A DNA stretch of 14,515 bases from Candidatus Micrarchaeota archaeon CG08_land_8_20_14_0_20_59_11 (lineage in GTDB: Archaea > Micrarchaeota > Micrarchaeia > Norongarragalinales > Norongarragalinaceae). Numbering within the stretch: position 1 is the first letter of the stretch; each line of letters opens with the position of its first letter. A model generated the notes under the pieces. The model was not told the DNA's origin, made no database searches, and was given only the letters and a program-made list of their open reading frames with translations. A program made the position numbers and the translations under genes. The stretch lies in the NCBI GenBank assembly GCA_002763345.1, contig PEXZ01000004.1, positions 2,133 through 16,647 on the forward strand, given 5' to 3'. Of this stretch, positions 12,924-14,515 are shown one piece after another.

Positions 12924-13669
12924 ATCCTGCCTACCGCCCGCGTAGTCTCGGCGAAAACCGTTTCAAAATCAGGTTGTTGGGAAAGATATGCGCGCAACTC
13001 GCGACGCCATTCCTTGCCCAATTTGCGGGCTTTTTTCTTGAACTCGGCGAAAGAATATTTTTTGTCATAGAAAGCGAGTTTCTCGTTCACCAGTTCGGCA
13101 GTTGGCAAGGCGTTTTGCCTGACGAGGAAATGCAGGTCGTACAAGTCGCGGCAGGACTCCCGCGTGAGAATCGCGCGAATCTTTTCAGCTGCGATTTCCT
13201 CCTTGGCGAGCACCGGCAAGGCGTAAGGCGTTATGTCCGGATAGGGAGGTCTTATTGCAATCCGCAACGGCTTTAAAACCGCTTTCTCGCGCTTGCTGAA
13301 TTCGAGGGTGACGGTTGCTTCGCTCAACGGCTTTCCGTTGTAGAGGGGCCCGGCCACGCGCGCCTTCGCCGAAAGCGACGCCTCGCTTTCGGCCGTTTTC
13401 CACGCCGTGTGAAGAAAACCAACCGACGACAGATGCGAGGAAATTGCCTCAAAATCAGGAGGGAGCGCTGCATCCAGCGTAAAGTCCAAGTCCTCCGAGT
13501 AACGCGGCAAACCAAATGCTTTCTGCAAGGCGGTTCCGCCCTTGAATTTCCCGCCGAACCCGCTCAACGCCAGGAAGAACAAAATCCAGTGCTGCACGTA
13601 ATCCTTTTCCTTCTGCCCCAGGTTGAAGCCCGGTGGGCCGTATCTCTCCAACTCTGTTTTAGACAGCAT
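12920..13669 (-). CDS. AbiEii-type nucleotidyltransferase toxin
   Basis: The 249-aa protein has the layout of the AbiEii/AbiGii toxin family (DNA polymerase beta-like nucleotidyltransferase fold). Motif I is FKGGTALQKAFGLPRYSEDLDF (42-63), with GGT, Arg56, Ser58 and the metal-binding pair in DLD (60-62). The later LAKEEIAAEKIRAIL (154-168) and RDLYDLHFL (174-182) blocks are also typical. Family toxins attach nucleotides to tRNA or other targets and arrest growth, acting in phage abortive infection or maintenance. The ATG is immediately next to the TGA of the antitoxin gene (TGA-ATG, no gap), so the pair is co-translated. Whether it is active in this host is not known; its motifs look intact. 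Confidence 0.92.
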   Translation of the reverse strand: MLSKTELERYGPPGFNLGQKEKDYVQHWILFFLALSGFGGKFKGGTALQKAFGLPRYSEDLDFTLDAALPPDFEAISSHLSSVGFLHTAWKTAESEASLSAKARVAGPLYNGKPLSEATVTLEFSKREKAVLKPLRIAIRPPYPDITPYALPVLAKEEIAAEKIRAILTRESCRDLYDLHFLVRQNALPTAELVNEKLAFYDKKYSFAEFKKKARKLGKEWRRELRAYLSQQPDFETVFAETTRAVGRI

Positions 13670-14275
13670 TCATTTTCGCCCTCCTGCCCCCTTCCCGCGC
13701 TCAGCCTGCCTCCTGATTTTCTTCAGTCTGCCAAGCATCCGCCTGTTGCAGTAAGCCCGCGTCTTGCTCCCGTCAATGCCCGGAAGCGCCTCAACCAGAA
13801 TTGCGTCGGGACAACTTCTCGGCAGAAGCAGGCAGTCGGCAAATGCCTTTTCCGGCAACGCGAGCGCCTGTCCCGACCTCACGGCGTATCCCCTGAAAAA
13901 ACGTTTCGGAATCCCGTATTCCTGCGCAAGAGTGCCCAAAACAACGTATTTCCTGGGTTTTCTCGCCGCCACAGCCAGTTGGATTCTTGATGGAATCTGG
14001 GTTGTCAAGCCGTGGCAGTAAAGCGCCGAGTGAAAGGAGACATAGCAGGGCGCGGACATGGCGCAGGCAATTTCCTCCGGAAGCGATTCAGGCAAAGCCC
14101 ACCAGCCCCTCCGCACCCTGATTATTTTTCCCTTCCTGCCCAGCCGGTGCAGCGCCAGCCGTGCGTAGCCGGGGCTCCTGCCCGACTCGGCCAACGCCGC
14201 CGCGAACTCGCTGGTTCTGAAAGCGGGTTTTTCCAAAACCTTCAGGACGCCCATAAACTCGTCAAAATGCTTCAT
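13670..14275 (-). CDS. AbiEi-type antitoxin/transcriptional regulator
   Basis: The 201-aa partner of AbiEii. The N-terminal 60 residues form a winged helix (FRTSEFAAALAESGRSPGYARLALHRLGRKGKIIRVRRGWWALP). The following SAPCYVSFHSALYCHGLTTQIPSRIQLAV (74-102) is the typical AbiEi C-domain block that recognises the toxin or acts as antitoxin, and the tail is very basic (KKIRRQAERGKGAGGRK). Known AbiEi proteins repress their own promoter by binding inverted repeats. Here a perfect palindrome sits at 14278-14295, between a TATA-like box and the start codon. The ATG at 14275 has no Shine-Dalgarno, so the transcript has a very short leader. Confidence 0.9.
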   Translation of the reverse strand: MKHFDEFMGVLKVLEKPAFRTSEFAAALAESGRSPGYARLALHRLGRKGKIIRVRRGWWALPESLPEEIACAMSAPCYVSFHSALYCHGLTTQIPSRIQLAVAARKPRKYVVLGTLAQEYGIPKRFFRGYAVRSGQALALPEKAFADCLLLPRSCPDAILVEALPGIDGSKTRAYCNRRMLGRLKKIRRQAERGKGAGGRK

Positions 14276-14277
14276 TC

Positions 14278-14295
14278 GTTATCAATTTTGATAAC
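14278..14295. promoter_or_regulatory. Candidate AbiEi operator (palindrome GTTATCAA-TT-TTGATAAC)
   Basis: Perfect eight-base arms with a TT spacer, ending two bases before the antitoxin ATG and overlapping the expected transcript start near 14283. A protein bound here would block initiation. AbiEi autoregulation by inverted repeats is known for the family; that this palindrome is the site is inference. Confidence 0.6.
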
Positions 14296-14304
14296 AAACC
14301 AGCG

Positions 14305-14314
14305 TATTTATTTC
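14305..14314 (-). promoter_or_regulatory. TATA-like box of the abiE operon
   Basis: On the minus strand this reads GAAATAAATA and lies about 26 bases upstream of a start near 14283, eight bases before the antitoxin ATG. The palindrome at 14278-14295 is directly downstream. Confidence 0.5.
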
Positions 14315-14356
14315 TTTCGGTTCGGAAGCAAATAGGCTGCAGGAGTGGTCAGCAAC

Positions 14357-14365
14357 ATTTATAAA
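14357..14365 (+). promoter_or_regulatory. TATA-like box in the terminal gene-free region
   Basis: The ATTTATAAA element points toward the right edge and would start an RNA near 14387, at the beginning of the second GTTAAG-family inverted repeat. No protein start lies nearby. Confidence 0.45.
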
Positions 14366-14402
14366 GTTAAGCAAAAGTTGCTTTTACTTAACTTGGGTTA
14401 AG
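14364..14402. repeat. Three alternating GTTAAG/CTTAAC repeats forming two inverted repeats
   Basis: AAGTTAAG (14364-14371) pairs with CTTAACTT (14387-14394), extended by AAAAG/CTTTT (14373-14377 and 14381-14385) around a TTG loop with one mismatch. CTTAAC (14387-14392) can alternatively pair with GTTAAG (14397-14402). The shared middle arm makes the two hairpins mutually exclusive. The repeat overlaps the TATA-like box and could be an operator or an RNA switch. Confidence 0.6.
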
Positions 14403-14476
14403 CTGCCATTTGGGGCATCTGCGGGCGCAGCCAGTTAGGCGTCCAGCAGGAAAGCGCTTCGTGCGCGTTTCCTAAC
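14387..14476 (+). ncRNA. Possible small structured RNA
   Basis: The region 14276-14515 has no gene that I can support. Downstream of the TATA-like box, the expected RNA would fold into consecutive hairpins: CTTAAC/GTTAAG (14387-14402), TGCC/GGCA (14404-14417), CTGC/GCAG (14419-14430) and a larger one in which GTTAGG (14434-14439) pairs with CCTAAC (14471-14476), enclosing GCGC-TTCGT-GCGC. I see no box C/D, no tRNA T-loop and no SRP or RNase P signature. It could also be a leader for a gene beyond the window. Confidence 0.3.
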
Positions 14477-14484
14477 GTAAATAG

Positions 14485-14492
14485 TTTTAAAT
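14485..14492 (+). promoter_or_regulatory. TATA-like box at the right edge
   Basis: TTTTAAAT is about 26 bases before the end of the window, so a leaderless gene or RNA may begin at or just beyond 14515. Confidence 0.4.
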
Positions 14493-14515
14493 GCCGCGTC
14501 TGTTACGCTGATTGA

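Noticed and set aside
14387..14476. SRP RNA, RNase P RNA, tRNA or box C/D RNA at the right end
   Set aside because: I found none of the conserved signatures (SRP helix 8 loop, T-loop GTTCRA, boxes C and D), so it is left as an unassigned candidate RNA.
1..14515. CRISPR array, insertion sequence or prophage genes
   Set aside because: No regularly spaced direct repeats, transposase motifs or phage structural genes are visible on either strand.

Overview
The window looks like chromosomal DNA from a GC-rich archaeon with compact gene packing. The evidence is an Orc1/Cdc6 initiator, a translin-family protein, a DUF373 membrane protein, an archaeal class I fructose-bisphosphate aldolase, a geranylgeranyl-reductase-family flavoprotein and two proteins with class III (prepilin/archaellin-type) signal peptides. 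AT-rich TATA-like boxes lie about 24-28 bases before many starts, which implies many leaderless transcripts. The small proteins and class III signal peptides would suit a DPANN or similar small-genome archaeon, but the sequence alone does not fix the lineage.

Layout. 1-454 (-) is a partial translin-family gene, divergent from an orc1/cdc6 gene (552-1763, +) whose stop overlaps the start of a PHP-domain phosphoesterase (1760-2560, +). A geranylgeranyl-reductase-like gene (2550-3560, -) converges on it. A small three-helix membrane protein (3595-3873, +) converges on a minus-strand operon at 6029-3829: a 55-aa class III signal peptide protein, a phosphomannomutase/phosphoglucomutase and a dolichyl-phosphate-sugar-synthase-like GT2 glycosyltransferase, with zero spacing or 4-base overlaps. 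Upstream on the same strand are a second pilin-like protein (6101-6415) and a class I aldolase (6470-7228). An endonuclease III-like glycosylase (7276-7926, +) is divergent from the aldolase and converges on a PAP2-like membrane phosphatase (7892-8485, -). A tRNA-Asp(GTC) follows (8540-8612, +), with an unusual hairpin just downstream.

The second half holds a Cys-containing lipoprotein (8755-9414, -), a bacterial-PH-domain membrane protein (9526-10050, +), the DUF373 protein (10097-11320, +) with a small basic protein behind it (11322-11582, +), a small two-helix membrane protein (11512-11823, -), a possible 30-aa ORF (11913-12005, +) and a lipoprotein with ten N-glycosylation sequons (12039-12923, +). 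The window ends with an AbiE-type toxin-antitoxin pair (AbiEii 12920-13669, AbiEi 13670-14275, both -). A perfect 8+2+8 palindrome lies between its TATA-like box and start codon. The last 240 bases contain no recognised gene but hold promoters and several inverted repeats, possibly a small structured RNA.

How the genes may work together: the pilin-like, phosphohexomutase and GT2 genes form one translationally coupled unit, suggesting supply of lipid-linked sugars for surface glycosylation. The sequon-rich lipoprotein would be a plausible acceptor. The reductase and the PAP2-like protein may act in isoprenoid lipid metabolism. AbiE is the only clearly accessory (defence or stability) system. 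I found no wholly new system; the most open items are the terminal repeat/RNA region and the AbiE operator.
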